Of a stretch of DNA of 64,000 bases, positions 54,400 to 62,541 are shown piece after piece. Location of the stretch: NCBI GenBank assembly GCA_964395715.1, contig CAYNAU010000004.1, positions 186,001 through 250,000 on the forward strand. Direction: 5' to 3'. The notes under the pieces are model-generated. The model saw nothing but the letters and a program-made list of their open reading frames with translations, was not told where the DNA came from and did no database searches. Positions within the stretch are counted from its first letter, which is position 1. Every line of letters begins with the position of its first letter. The position numbers and the translations under genes were made by a program. Source of the stretch: Porticoccus sp964395715. GTDB taxonomy: Bacteria; Pseudomonadota; Gammaproteobacteria; Pseudomonadales; Porticoccaceae.

Positions 54400-54696
54400 A
54401 TGGCACTGAAAAAAGATAAACAAAAAGTTCTCGGCGAAGTGTTCGACGACGATCGCATTAAAACCTTTCTGGATTTCGAAGCCCCCGAAGGGGTTAACCC
54501 CGATTTCCACCTGCTGGAAAAAGCCTATCGCGGCATGAAGGCAGAAAACTTTGAGACCTTCGTAAAATTCTTCCTGGAAGCAGGCCACGATATCAATGCC
54601 ACCAACCCCGATGGCAAGACCCTGCTCGCTATCGCCAACCAACACCGCCATGCGGAAGACTACACCGACGTCCTCAAGGCCAACGGCGCTCAGTAA
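54400..54696 (+). CDS. PA4642 family protein
   Basis: The 98-residue product begins MALKKDKQKVLGEVFDDDRIK and has the conserved FLEAGHDINATNPDGKTLL and ANQHRHAEDYTDVLKANGA. It matches the PA4642 family of small proteins found in Pseudomonas and relatives, of unknown function. It follows gatB after 29 bp. Confidence 0.9.
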   Translation: MALKKDKQKVLGEVFDDDRIKTFLDFEAPEGVNPDFHLLEKAYRGMKAENFETFVKFFLEAGHDINATNPDGKTLLAIANQHRHAEDYTDVLKANGAQ

Positions 54697-55088
54697 TTCT
54701 TAGCCTCTCTTTGCCGAAGCCCCCTACAGGAAACTGAGGGGCTTCGTACGCAACGAGCCCTCTGCTTTACGCCGAAAGTCCTAATCAATGCACACAGAAC
54801 CATTAATGTTTGCAGTTGACGGCCGATATAGAACCGTACTGTCACAACTCCACAGATAAAAGGCAGAATCGGCACACCAGCGTAGCTCTGAAAACCATAT
54901 AGAAACAACGGCATACCTCATTGAACATGCCGTGTTTTCTCATCATTAAAAACGGTATTCAAGCCTGAACGATCAATAGCAGGAAGTGCATGCAAAACTT
55001 TTTCACTATAAACATGTGTCTACAAAAGCGGTGCTGGTCTAACACCACAAAGCAAGGCGTTATTTAAATACAGGGCAATGAAAACCAT
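54697..55088. other. Intergenic region, no supported gene
   Basis: The stretch holds a 9-bp hairpin (CGAAGCCCC at 54715-54723 with GGGGCTTCG at 54738-54746) without a U-tract, and an imperfect inverted repeat TAACACC/GGCGTTA (55040-55062) just before the exonuclease gene. A minus-strand frame at 54690-54914 shows no ribosome-binding site or recognisable sequence. It marks the border between the housekeeping gat block and the looser region. Confidence 0.5.
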
Positions 55089-55613
55089 ATGTATTATATA
55101 AATAATCCATTGATTATTGATGTCGAAGCTTCAGGGTTTGGTAGCAGGAGTTACCCAATAGAAATTGGTGTTGCTCTAAATGATGGACAGAGATTCTGCA
55201 CTTTAATCTTGCCAACACCAGACTGGACGCACTGGGACAAAAGCGCAGAGAAAGTTCATAGAGTTACCCGAGATATGCTAAAAGCCTACGGCAAACCCGT
55301 AACTGAAGTGGCGGATCAACTTAACGAAATGTTGGCAGGGATGATACTTTATTCGGATGGCTGGGCAGTAGACAAACCATGGCTAACGACGTTGTTTCAT
55401 GCCGCAGGGAGACCGATGGAATTTAGTGTCAGTCCATTGGAAATGATACTTACTGAGAAGCAAATGGTTGTTTGGCACGAAACAAAAGAGAAGGTCGTTA
55501 GCAAAATCAACCTGACTCGCCATCGAGCCAGCAATGATGCCTGGGTCATACAGGAAACTTTTAACCAGACCTTGACCATAACTAATAATTCAAAAACCAA
55601 GTTCACGTCATGA
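55089..55613 (+). CDS. DEDD-type 3'-5' exonuclease-like protein
   Basis: The 174-residue product begins with PLIIDVEASGFGSRSYPIEIGVAL, an ExoI DxE motif in an RNase H-like fold, has DGWAVDKPWL (second motif) and HRASNDAWVIQETF where the third motif (HxAxxDA) falls. It may act on RNA or DNA. The DNA is more AT-rich than neighbours and no partner gene is adjacent, so acquisition by transfer is plausible. The start ATG at 55089 has a weak ribosome-binding site. Confidence 0.7.
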   Translation: MYYINNPLIIDVEASGFGSRSYPIEIGVALNDGQRFCTLILPTPDWTHWDKSAEKVHRVTRDMLKAYGKPVTEVADQLNEMLAGMILYSDGWAVDKPWLTTLFHAAGRPMEFSVSPLEMILTEKQMVVWHETKEKVVSKINLTRHRASNDAWVIQETFNQTLTITNNSKTKFTS

Positions 55614-56044
55614 TGCATATGGCATAAGTAATTGTTTAACTATGCAGGCGTTTCAGCTTGGGAGGACCCTCAAAAGGCATAACCTTTTAATCGTCAATCA
55701 GCACAATAGCCAAGAAACATAAAACACCAGCCAGCTTACTGACGCTGCCGATTATCTGCAAAAAGGGATTTGCGATACCAAATAAGACAAGGATGTATCT
55801 TCCTGGAATACCCGCCCATATCGCATAGTGGAATAATAACCGCGCTGCCTGTTTCTTTTTTGATAATGCTTCTCTGTGTTGCTCGGCAAAATTCTGCTTT
55901 CGTTACAGGGAGAGGAGGCTCGGGAAAGTTAGGTCGGCACCGAAAGCAATGGTAGACCTTAAGCATGCGAGATTGAGTATAAAATAATTATTACGATCCC
56001 TTTTACCAGGATCAGGGTCATTACCCAGAGCGAGCTAATCCTCC
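55614..56044. other. Intergenic region with a weak hairpin, no supported gene
   Basis: AAAAGG (55672-55677) and CCTTTT (55683-55688) form an A/T-rich hairpin that could end exonuclease transcription in either direction. Two overlapping frames of 60-76 codons on opposite strands (55736-55966) show no family features or ribosome-binding sites. The region separates the exonuclease from the L,D-transpeptidases. Confidence 0.5.
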
Positions 56045-56530
56045 ATGTACAAAGTTTTATTGATCGTTTTTCTGGTTTGTCAGCAGGCTATGGCTGCCGA
56101 ACGGCTTGTAGCCGACAGCGTGCTGGTGGACAAATCTGAGAGGATGCTTTATCTGCTGAGGGATGGGGTTAAGTACCAAGCCTATCCCATCGCCCTCGGA
56201 CCCAGACCGCGCGGACACAAGCAGCATGCTGGGGATGAGCGAACGCCAGAGGGGCGGTATACCCTAGACTTCAAGACGGAAAAAAGTGATTTTTACAAGG
56301 CTATTCATATTTCCTATCCTAATGAACAGGATATCCAGCGGGCCTCAGAGAACGGCGCCAGCCCCGGAGGGTCGATCATGATTCACGGCATGCCCAACAA
56401 CACGAGCCTGCCCCCTGAGCTGATTCAGAAGTTTAACTGGACGGATGGCTGTATTGCCGTGACCAATGAAGACATGGATCAGATCTGGTCGGCCATTAAG
56501 CCAGGCACTCCGATTGATATTGTTCCCTGA
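56045..56530 (+). CDS. L,D-transpeptidase family protein (YkuD domain)
   Basis: The 161-residue product has a signal peptide (MYKVLLIVFLVCQQAMAAE) and a YkuD domain with IMIHGMPN and the catalytic FNWTDGCIAVTNEDM (HxnSHGC-like; here TDGC). Such proteins cross-link peptidoglycan stems or attach lipoproteins to it. The second L,D-transpeptidase gene starts at its stop codon (ATGA overlap), so the two are translationally coupled. Confidence 0.88.
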   Translation: MYKVLLIVFLVCQQAMAAERLVADSVLVDKSERMLYLLRDGVKYQAYPIALGPRPRGHKQHAGDERTPEGRYTLDFKTEKSDFYKAIHISYPNEQDIQRASENGASPGGSIMIHGMPNNTSLPPELIQKFNWTDGCIAVTNEDMDQIWSAIKPGTPIDIVP

Positions 56531-57561
56531 TGGCTGCCCGCAAACCCGTTCATGGCACCATAAAATCAGCTCGCGCTTTGGGCTTGCTGTTATTGACTCT
56601 TTTTTCCCTACCCTGCCTGAGCCAGAACCGGTTTGTTCTGGCTCCGGAACCAAGCTCTGATCTGATTGGCAGCAACAGTCGCACCTACGTATCGCGGGAA
56701 GAGACGTTGATTGATGTCGCCGCTAGATACCGGGTGGGGTATAACATGATCCGTTCTGCAAATCCGGGCATTGATCCCTGGCTTCCGGATGACGGCAGCA
56801 AGGTCCTGCTGCCATTCAATGTGATTTTGCCGGACGCGCCCCGGCAAGGCATTGTCATTAATACCGCAGAAATGCGTCTTTTCTTTTACCACCAGGATGA
56901 AGAAGGCAAGGACATTGTGACGGTTTACCCCATCAGCGTCGGCCGCCGGGATTGGGCCACACCACTGACGGAAACTCGTGTCACCCTGCGCATTGAACAC
57001 CCGCCCTGGTATCCCCCGGAAAGCATTCGTGAGGAACACGCCGCCCGAGGCGACTTTCTGCCTAAGGTCGTTCCCGCGGGTCCGGATAACCCCCTGGGCG
57101 ACTACTTACTGGCCTTGGCGATTCCCAGTTATTTTATCCACGGCACCAATAAGCGCTTTGGCATTGGCATGCAGGTCACCCATGGCTGTATTCGCATGTA
57201 CCCCGAGCACATTGAGGCGCTCTACAACCTTGTGCCGATTAACACGCCGGTCACCATCGTCAATCAGCCCCATAAAATCGGCTGGCAAGGCAAGATGCTG
57301 TACCTGGAGGTACATCAGCCCCTGGAGCTTGATGGCGTGTTGCAGGAGGGAAACCGCTCAGGCGTTGTCAAAAAGCTGACTTCGATGCAACAGGCTCTGC
57401 CTGAAATCCTGATTAACTGGGGCAGGGTTGATGTGGTCACTGCACAGGCAACGGGCATACCTGTGCTGGTGGGAATAGAACCCCATTCACTGACAGATTT
57501 TGAGTTTTACCAGAATCATATCCAGCCAGACCGCTCAGACTGGCTGGATATCATCGAGTAA
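56530..57561 (+). CDS. L,D-transpeptidase with a LysM-like N-terminus (ErfK/YbiS type)
   Basis: The 343-residue product has an N-terminal signal or anchor segment (about 14-32), a LysM-like region (SREETLIDVAARYRVGYNMI, about 55-100) and a YkuD catalytic domain with FIHGTNKRFGIGMQVTHGCIRMYPE (SHGC-type motif, here THGC). The domain order is that of E. coli ErfK/YbiS/YcfS, which attach Braun lipoprotein to peptidoglycan. It ends 5 bp from a convergent gene for just such a lipoprotein. Confidence 0.92.
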   Translation: MAARKPVHGTIKSARALGLLLLTLFSLPCLSQNRFVLAPEPSSDLIGSNSRTYVSREETLIDVAARYRVGYNMIRSANPGIDPWLPDDGSKVLLPFNVILPDAPRQGIVINTAEMRLFFYHQDEEGKDIVTVYPISVGRRDWATPLTETRVTLRIEHPPWYPPESIREEHAARGDFLPKVVPAGPDNPLGDYLLALAIPSYFIHGTNKRFGIGMQVTHGCIRMYPEHIEALYNLVPINTPVTIVNQPHKIGWQGKMLYLEVHQPLELDGVLQEGNRSGVVKKLTSMQQALPEILINWGRVDVVTAQATGIPVLVGIEPHSLTDFEFYQNHIQPDRSDWLDIIE

Positions 57562-57566
57562 CCACT

Positions 57567-57842
57567 CTACTTTTGCATGGCTTTTTTAAAGGCCCGGTCA
57601 ATTTTCTCGTTGGCTTCGTTGGCGGAGGTTTGCGCCGCGTCAGCGGTACTCTGCGCCTTGGCAGCGGCCTTATTGGCGGCATCAGCGGTACGCTGGGCAT
57701 TAGCAGCCGCTTTATTTGCCTCGGCAGCAGCGCGCTGCGCTTCCTCGGCCATGGCCCGGACCTCATCGACCGATGAATTGCTGGCACAGCCAGTGATCGC
57801 CACAACAACCAGAACCGGTAACAATTTGACTAGAGATTTCAT
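57567..57842 (-). CDS. Lpp/OprI-type outer membrane lipoprotein
   Basis: The 91-residue precursor has a lipobox (VAITGC, Cys19) and a mature 73-residue alanine-rich helix with heptad spacing (EAQRAAAEANKAAANAQ), ending in KKAMQK. A C-terminal lysine is the residue by which Lpp is joined to meso-DAP by ErfK-type L,D-transpeptidases. AAGGAG lies upstream of the ATG at 57842; a longer frame upstream is not supported. Convergent with the transpeptidase gene 5 bp away. OprI-like function as an envelope tether is inferred. Confidence 0.88.
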   Translation of the reverse strand: MKSLVKLLPVLVVVAITGCASNSSVDEVRAMAEEAQRAAAEANKAAANAQRTADAANKAAAKAQSTADAAQTSANEANEKIDRAFKKAMQK

Positions 57843-58189
57843 AAAGTTCTCCTTACTGAAGATATTAGTATTAAGGCTTACAGATAGGATTACTGCTTTT
57901 TTGAGTATGGATGCGAGTTTCAGGACTTTCAAATCCATCTCTTACCCACGCGCTTCTAATCAATGATCAGAACACTCCTAATCGGATGAAACAAAGTACC
58001 GTATAAGCAAGGGCGCTCTCCAAACCGTAGTACCTTCAGCCGAGTTGCGACCACCAAATTTGCGCCTATGGTGGGATTGAATCTTCCGCTCGACCATCTA
58101 ACCTGAGCACTATGAAGTTCTCTACATAGATCATGCTGTTCTTCAGGCCCTATGTTATCGAGTTATTTATTTATCTAGAGGAAACAACA
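57843..58189. other. Intergenic region upstream of the lipoprotein gene
   Basis: Toward the lipoprotein gene a minus-strand TTGAAA with CATACT 17 bp later gives a possible promoter. A minus-strand frame of 39 codons at about 57978-58100 has no ribosome-binding site. The rest shows nothing I can support. Confidence 0.4.
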
Positions 58190-58501
58190 ATGATAAAAGT
58201 CAGTGTGATGTACCCCAACAGCGCAGAAGCGACCTTCGATATTAATTATTACTGCAACACTCACGTGCCACTGGTGGTATCACTGTTGGGCGATGCCCTG
58301 AAAGCCGGTGCCGTAGACCACGGCATTGCCGGAGGTGCGCCGGGAGAAGCCCCTGCGTTTATTGCCATGGGACACCTGACCTTTGATTCAGTGGAAGCAT
58401 TCCAGCAGTCATTTGGCCCACACGCTGAAGAGATTCTGGGTGACCTGCCTAATTTCACCAACGTGCAACCCACCATACAGATCAGCGAAATCAAGATCTA
58501 A
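58190..58501 (+). CDS. EthD domain-containing protein
   Basis: The 103-residue product is a dimeric alpha+beta barrel of the EthD/ABM type: IKVSVMYPNSAEATFDINYYCNTHVPLVV at the N-terminus, with the histidine of THVPLV, and FGPHAEEILGDLPNFTNVQPTIQISEI at the end. Such proteins assist ring or side-chain oxidations; the substrate is unknown. GAGGA precedes the ATG at 58190. An N-terminal extension in frame is not supported. Confidence 0.8.
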   Translation: MIKVSVMYPNSAEATFDINYYCNTHVPLVVSLLGDALKAGAVDHGIAGGAPGEAPAFIAMGHLTFDSVEAFQQSFGPHAEEILGDLPNFTNVQPTIQISEIKI

Positions 58502-58564
58502 CCCTGCAGCATGGGGCGGGATGTGTAAAATACACTCACTATCACCGTTGAGGGTCTCGCCCCC

Positions 58565-58852
58565 ATGAGCAACTGGTTTGCCATCGACCTGGGCGATGCC
58601 CTGTTAGCCGGCCCGGATTTTGATGATCTGCAGGTCGAACTGACAGCGATTTACGAACAGGCTGGCAAGCCGGCGGACATGGCCGCTTTCTACCGCCATG
58701 AAACTTCTGCCAGCCTGTTTTGCAGTGTGTCTGTATACCTCAGCCCCGCCTTTTTCAAGCATGCCGATTCTCTGTACGCCACCCCCTGCCAGGCACCGAA
58801 ACCCTTCGGGTTGACCTATTTTGCCGGCTCCACTGACGTTGAAATTAATTGA
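58565..58852 (+). CDS. Conserved hypothetical protein
   Basis: The 95-residue product has no motif I recognise: an acidic N-terminal half (DLGDALLAGPDFDDLQVELTAI) and a cysteine-containing C-terminal half (SLFCSVSVYLSPAF). The reading frame, base composition and position between two supported genes suggest it is real. A GAGGG motif lies 12 bp upstream of the ATG. Confidence 0.55.
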   Translation: MSNWFAIDLGDALLAGPDFDDLQVELTAIYEQAGKPADMAAFYRHETSASLFCSVSVYLSPAFFKHADSLYATPCQAPKPFGLTYFAGSTDVEIN

Positions 58853-58963
58853 ACACCGGTTTTCTAACCCATTAACGATCGTAATGCCCCATTGCAGATG
58901 GGCCCATTCAACGCGATAGTTAAAACATAGCGATACATAAACGGGTTTGTTTGAGAGTTAACG

Positions 58964-59563
58964 ATGAAGATTGATGTCTGGTTCGACTTTGCGAGCACCT
59001 ATTCCTACCCCGCGGTGATGCGAATCGAAGAGCTGTCCGCCAATCAGGGCATCGGCATTAACTGGCGGGCCTTTCTGCTGGGCCCCATTTTCAATCAACA
59101 GGGATGGACCGACTCACCCTTTAATATCTACCCTGCCAAGGGAGCCTATATGTGGCGCGATATTGAGCGGCTGTGCAGCGACTTACAGCTACCCTACCAG
59201 AGACCCTCGGCTTTCCCCCGCAATGGGTTGGTAGCCGCCCGTATTACCTGTTTCTTTGCCGATGAGCCATGGATAGCCGACTTTGTTCGCGCAGTATTTC
59301 GCGCCAATTTCGCCCGGGATGAAGATATTGCCTCGCCCGAGGTCATATCTGCCTGCCTGCTTGACGCGGGCCAGAACCCCGAGTATCGACTCTCGGCTGC
59401 CAACATGCCGGACGCCAAGCAGGCACTGCGCAATCAAACGGAGGCCGCCAGCCAGCTGGGATTGTTTGGGGCACCCTTCTTTATAGTGGGTGACGAACAG
59501 TTCTGGGGAAATGACCGACTGGTAAGCGCCCTGGAGTGGGCCCAGAGGCAACGGAAAGGCTAA
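58964..59563 (+). CDS. DsbA family / 2-hydroxychromene-2-carboxylate isomerase-like protein
   Basis: The 199-residue product has a thioredoxin-like fold with FDFASTYSYPAVMRIEEL (S in place of a CxxC, typical of HCCA isomerase/kappa GSTs) and LGLFGAPFFIVGDEQFWGNDRL (cis-proline and substrate loop). The family isomerises naphthalene-derived intermediates or uses glutathione; the native substrate here is unknown. Confidence 0.88.
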   Translation: MKIDVWFDFASTYSYPAVMRIEELSANQGIGINWRAFLLGPIFNQQGWTDSPFNIYPAKGAYMWRDIERLCSDLQLPYQRPSAFPRNGLVAARITCFFADEPWIADFVRAVFRANFARDEDIASPEVISACLLDAGQNPEYRLSAANMPDAKQALRNQTEAASQLGLFGAPFFIVGDEQFWGNDRLVSALEWAQRQRKG

Positions 59564-59580
59564 CATCACAAGGTTTTTTA

Positions 59581-59609
59581 TTGACAGACCCAGCCAGGCT
59601 GGGTGTATA
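59581..59609 (+). promoter_or_regulatory. Promoter of the TIGR02647 gene with an internal palindrome
   Basis: A perfect -35 TTGACA (59581-59586) is followed 17-19 bp later by weak -10 candidates (TGTATA or TATATG). Between them, ACCCAGCC (59588-59595) and GGCTGGGT (59597-59604) form a perfect 17-bp palindrome, ideally placed to act as an operator. The gene start is 64 bp further downstream. Confidence 0.6.
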
Positions 59610-59672
59610 TGTATAGCTGTAGCGGTTAATGTTGAGCTGCTGCCATCACCAACAACAATAAGAGGTATCACT

Positions 59673-59930
59673 ATGCCCTTTTCCAGCGAATACCTGGATG
59701 AACTCAACCTGCTAAGCCTGTTTGACACCCACTCACTGCAGACCGGCATCAAGGTACACAGCCACGAAGCACCGAACTCAATGGTTGAAGCTGCCCGCAG
59801 GCTCTATAAAAAGGGGCTGATCACACAGGTGGATGGCGGCTATCTTACTGATCTCGGTTTTGAAGCCATGGAACACACCCTCAAGCTACTGGGCATTCTT
59901 TCCACACAACCCACTATGGATATCCACTAG
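59673..59930 (+). CDS. TIGR02647 family protein
   Basis: The 85-residue product matches the TIGR02647 family: a helical protein with ELNLLSLFDTHSLQTGIKVHS, RRLYKKGLITQVDGGYLTDLGFEAMEHTLKLL. It has a winged-helix-like pattern (KKGLI...DGGYLTDLG) and may bind DNA. Function is unknown. Its promoter contains a perfect palindrome, which raises the possibility of autoregulation. Confidence 0.85.
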   Translation: MPFSSEYLDELNLLSLFDTHSLQTGIKVHSHEAPNSMVEAARRLYKKGLITQVDGGYLTDLGFEAMEHTLKLLGILSTQPTMDIH

Positions 59931-59991
59931 GCAAATATCATCAGCCATCAACTAGCCCGCTTATGTTAAGGGCTTATAGTGAAATGTCTTC

Positions 59992-60276
59992 TTAGTTGGT
60001 CAGGTATTTGATCGCCAGCTGGGAGGCGGTGAAGCAGATCAGGAAGAAAATAATCATTGCAACAATCCCGGCCGCAATAATGGACTTCGGGTTACTTTCC
60101 AGCAGGTCTGTGGCTCTTTTCAACCCTTTGCCACGCTGCAGCTGAAATACCAGGCAAAAGGCCTGGGCAATGATCTCAAAAAAGCCAAGGTTTTTATTGT
60201 TGGTTTCTTCCGGAACAGTTTTGAAAACGGGATGAGCGTCGTAGTCGAGCGTTTCTGGTTCAGGTTTTTCTGCCAT
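59992..60276 (-). CDS. Small membrane protein, DUF2970-like
   Basis: The 94-residue product has an acidic N-terminal part, a middle segment QRGKGLKRATDLLESNPKSII and a C-terminal membrane helix IIAAGIVAMIIFFLICFTASQ. The pattern resembles DUF2970 but the match is not firm. It lies downstream of the lipoprotein gene on the same strand (gap 140 bp). Confidence 0.5.
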   Translation of the reverse strand: MAEKPEPETLDYDAHPVFKTVPEETNNKNLGFFEIIAQAFCLVFQLQRGKGLKRATDLLESNPKSIIAAGIVAMIIFFLICFTASQLAIKYLTN

Positions 60277-60416
60277 AAAGGCTTTTCTCCAAATAATGTA
60301 AACAGCCTTGCGCCCCCCTCAGACTTGATTGGTTTGAACTGGTTGTCTGACAAGGGGCAAAAACAATAATTTTAGTTACAACTACTGAAAATGGCTTCCT
60401 TTCAAGAAGTAAGCAC

Positions 60417-61013
60417 TTACATTCCAGCGCCGCTCTGGACGGCACTACCAATGGAATCCTGAATTGGCCCCAGTGGATTTTTGCGTGTTTCGAGCTCATC
60501 AATGATCGGCATGCCGCTCCAGATCTTATACACCACGATATCGTGGTCTATCACCACCAGTGCGTTGAAATTCCAGCCAGTGCGAATGCGTTCACGCTTG
60601 AATTTCAGCAAATCCAGAAACACATTGCCCACGCGCTTGCTGGAGCTCACCTCCGGGGTGGCCTGATAAGCCAGGCATTGCTCGCGGGCTTTGATACAAG
60701 CGCGCACACTGGGGGGCAGATCATCGGGTTTTACGGAGTCGTTGGGGCTGAACACCTGGATGATGTCGAGGTAGGACAAAATCCTCACGTTGGGCGCACT
60801 ATAGGGGTCAAAACCCAACTGCTGGAGGTCCAGGGTAGTGGTTTCGTGGAGGGTGATACTATCGTAGGCAGCCTTTGCCTCTTCAAAGGTCTGCCACTGG
60901 GACTGGGTTTTGGCCTCACCTTTGGGAAGAGAACTTCCACAACCAACCAGCATCAGCGGCAACGTGCATATCAAACCCAGACTCAGATGACGTAAAAACT
61001 TGATTCTTATCAT
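60417..61013 (-). CDS. Hypothetical lipoprotein
   Basis: The 198-residue product has a type II signal peptide ending LPLMLVGCGSS (Cys25). The mature part contains the repeated-sounding AYDSITLHETTTLDLQQLGFDPYSAPNVRILSY and a region FNALVVIDHDIVVYKIWSGMP. I do not recognise the family; it may be an outer membrane lipoprotein. Two cysteines (CIKAREQC) could form a disulfide. Confidence 0.65.
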   Translation of the reverse strand: MIRIKFLRHLSLGLICTLPLMLVGCGSSLPKGEAKTQSQWQTFEEAKAAYDSITLHETTTLDLQQLGFDPYSAPNVRILSYLDIIQVFSPNDSVKPDDLPPSVRACIKAREQCLAYQATPEVSSSKRVGNVFLDLLKFKRERIRTGWNFNALVVIDHDIVVYKIWSGMPIIDELETRKNPLGPIQDSIGSAVQSGAGM

Positions 61014-61093
61014 GAACTTCTAACCATATTTACAGGGCTCATCATTACATCAAAGCAAATCCCCCGTCCAGTACGAACACTTCAAAACCCCTG

Positions 61094-61405
61094 TTATTTC
61101 GCACTGCAGGGCCCTCTTACTCTATCGGCCTGAAGCAGAACTTCAGTAGCTGTGCCATCCTTGCTCTGGTTCAGCCAAAGCGTGCCCACACACAGAAGCA
61201 ATACCATCGGGGGGATCAGTGGACACACACCCGTCTTTGACCAGAAAAGGGTAAAAAAGATGCCTGTAAAACCACAACTGGCAAACAGTATTGAACACAC
61301 CCGGCGTTGATCACTGGGTCCGAGCCCATGCGCAAAAAACTGAAACTTCAGCACATGAACGCTACCACTTGATCTAAGGCATTCATTGAATCCAGAAAAG
61401 GTCAA
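61094..61405 (-). CDS. Hypothetical small membrane protein, low confidence
   Basis: A 103-codon frame has two hydrophobic stretches (about 39-56 and 62-78) with six cysteines, and no recognisable family. No strong ribosome-binding site is seen. It could be a chance frame at the border of the AT-rich region. Confidence 0.3.
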   Translation of the reverse strand: MTFSGFNECLRSSGSVHVLKFQFFAHGLGPSDQRRVCSILFASCGFTGIFFTLFWSKTGVCPLIPPMVLLLCVGTLWLNQSKDGTATEVLLQADRVRGPCSAK

Positions 61406-61632
61406 CAGTGGAGATTTCGCCTAAGACCCCAAACACCATAATAGCGACAACATCTACTGCATTTAAGAATCATAGAAAATACATCAGATTAACATACTAT
61501 TATTTTTTAATTTTATTTAATCTCAATAAAATACATTTTATAAATCATAAAAATATATTGTTAAATATATTTTTACCATAATAAGTTATTTATTATTAAC
61601 CCCTGCCAACCCAGTGAGAAAGCAAGTTTTTC
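61406..61632. other. Strongly AT-rich intergenic stretch
   Basis: Most bases are A or T, including homopolymers and repeated TATTTA/ATAAAA runs. No gene, terminator or promoter is clear. Its composition contrasts with the GC-rich housekeeping region and marks an accessory segment. Confidence 0.7.
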
Positions 61633-61845
61633 ATGCTGCTCAGAAAACAACTATTAACCTATATAAAACAATGCGATAGACAAAGAAAAGGTCCTCATTT
61701 TAAGCCCGAAAATGGTATTTTTTACCACCATAAAAATGGCTGCAAATTATATATAAATCAAACATCTAAGACTGTTTCATCGAATAGAAACAGGACAATA
61801 AAGGTCAATTTGGTCAAAAAAATTACCGCAAACAAGATTGAATAA
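61633..61845 (+). CDS. Hypothetical small basic protein in AT-rich DNA
   Basis: The 70-residue frame is rich in Lys, Asn and Ile with a segment GIFYHHKNGCKLYI. It resembles no family I know. Codon composition is AT-rich as in the surrounding DNA. Start at 61633 lacks a good ribosome-binding site. Confidence 0.3.
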   Translation: MLLRKQLLTYIKQCDRQRKGPHFKPENGIFYHHKNGCKLYINQTSKTVSSNRNRTIKVNLVKKITANKIE

Positions 61846-62088
61846 ATAATTATCTTGGATTGATACTCTGAACCCTAACGCTGGCTAATCAGGTTGTTTG
61901 TGAAGTTCAAGGGTCTGCTGGCAGTCAGTTCACGCAAGTGTCTGACCTGAACGACGCGATAACCATCTACAAGGTTCTCGCAAGGCAGCCCCAAAAAACT
62001 AATAAGCTGCCTGATAACTACGCAGTTAGGTATAAAAATTATTAAGGGTGAGCAATCTCTCAAGATCGATATAAGAAAGGAGACGGGT

Positions 62089-62418
62089 ATGTCTAGGTTT
62101 GAACTAAACAAAAGCGACGACGGGAAATTCAATTTTTCTCTGAAAGGTGATAATGGAGAAACCTTGCTGGTTAACAGTAAGCCCTATTTCTCCAAAGGCT
62201 CCGCCATGAGCGATATCAGCAGTATTCGCAGTAATTGCGCATACGAAGATCGTTATGAGCGGAAAGAAGCCAATGGCCAGCACTTCTTTAATCTGCAAGC
62301 AGCAAACCATGCTGTGCTCGGGGTAAGTGAAAAATATCCCAACGCGCAGATGCTGGAAGACGCCATTGCTTCAGCCAAATCGCAAGGCACTACAGGCGAT
62401 ATCCAGGCAACCGCCTGA
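62089..62418 (+). CDS. YegP/DUF1508 family protein
   Basis: The 109-residue product has two DUF1508 motifs: FELNKSDDGKFNFSLKGDNGETLLVNSKPY and an NGQHFFNLQAANHAVLGVSEKYPN segment. The N-terminus MSRFELNKS resembles E. coli YegP (110 aa). Function unknown; homologues are stress-induced. AAGGAGA precedes the ATG, a good ribosome-binding site. Confidence 0.85.
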   Translation: MSRFELNKSDDGKFNFSLKGDNGETLLVNSKPYFSKGSAMSDISSIRSNCAYEDRYERKEANGQHFFNLQAANHAVLGVSEKYPNAQMLEDAIASAKSQGTTGDIQATA

Positions 62419-62441
62419 TTATCCCTGACAGAGGTCCAAGG

Positions 62442-62458
62442 CCCGGGGGTTCCCCGGG
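62442..62458 (+). other. GC hairpin after the YegP gene
   Basis: CCCGGGG (62442-62448) and CCCCGGG (62452-62458) form a 7-bp all-GC stem, 24 nt after the stop codon. No U-tract follows, so it may protect the transcript end rather than terminate it. Confidence 0.45.
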
Positions 62459-62518
62459 TCCAGGGACTTCTAGTTGCATGTCGCAGCAGGTGCAGCTCTC
62501 CTGCCGCCACTGCCACAT

Positions 62519-62541
62519 TCCCTGCATCAGGGACTGTTTTT
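62519..62541 (+). terminator. Possible intrinsic terminator downstream of the YegP gene
   Basis: TCCCTG and CAGGGA pair around a 3-nt loop and CTGTTTTTAT follows, giving a short stem with a T-run offset by three bases. It is 100 bp downstream of the YegP stop. Confidence 0.4.

Noticed and set aside
54690..54914. 74-codon frame on the minus strand
   Set aside because: No ribosome-binding site, no family features, and it overlaps a hairpin region.
55040..55062. Integron attC-like inverted repeat TAACACC/GGCGTTA
   Set aside because: Core sites do not fit RYYYAAC/GTTRRRY on both arms, and the span is far too short for an attC hairpin.
58020..58100. Possible tRNA remnant (GATTCAATCCCACC-like T-arm on the minus strand)
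   Set aside because: No D-arm or anticodon arm can be folded around it and the T-stem is not complementary.
61875..62132. 85-codon minus-strand frame with a sulfotransferase-like C-terminus
   Set aside because: The similarity is too short and vague, the N-terminus looks random and it overlaps the YegP gene start.
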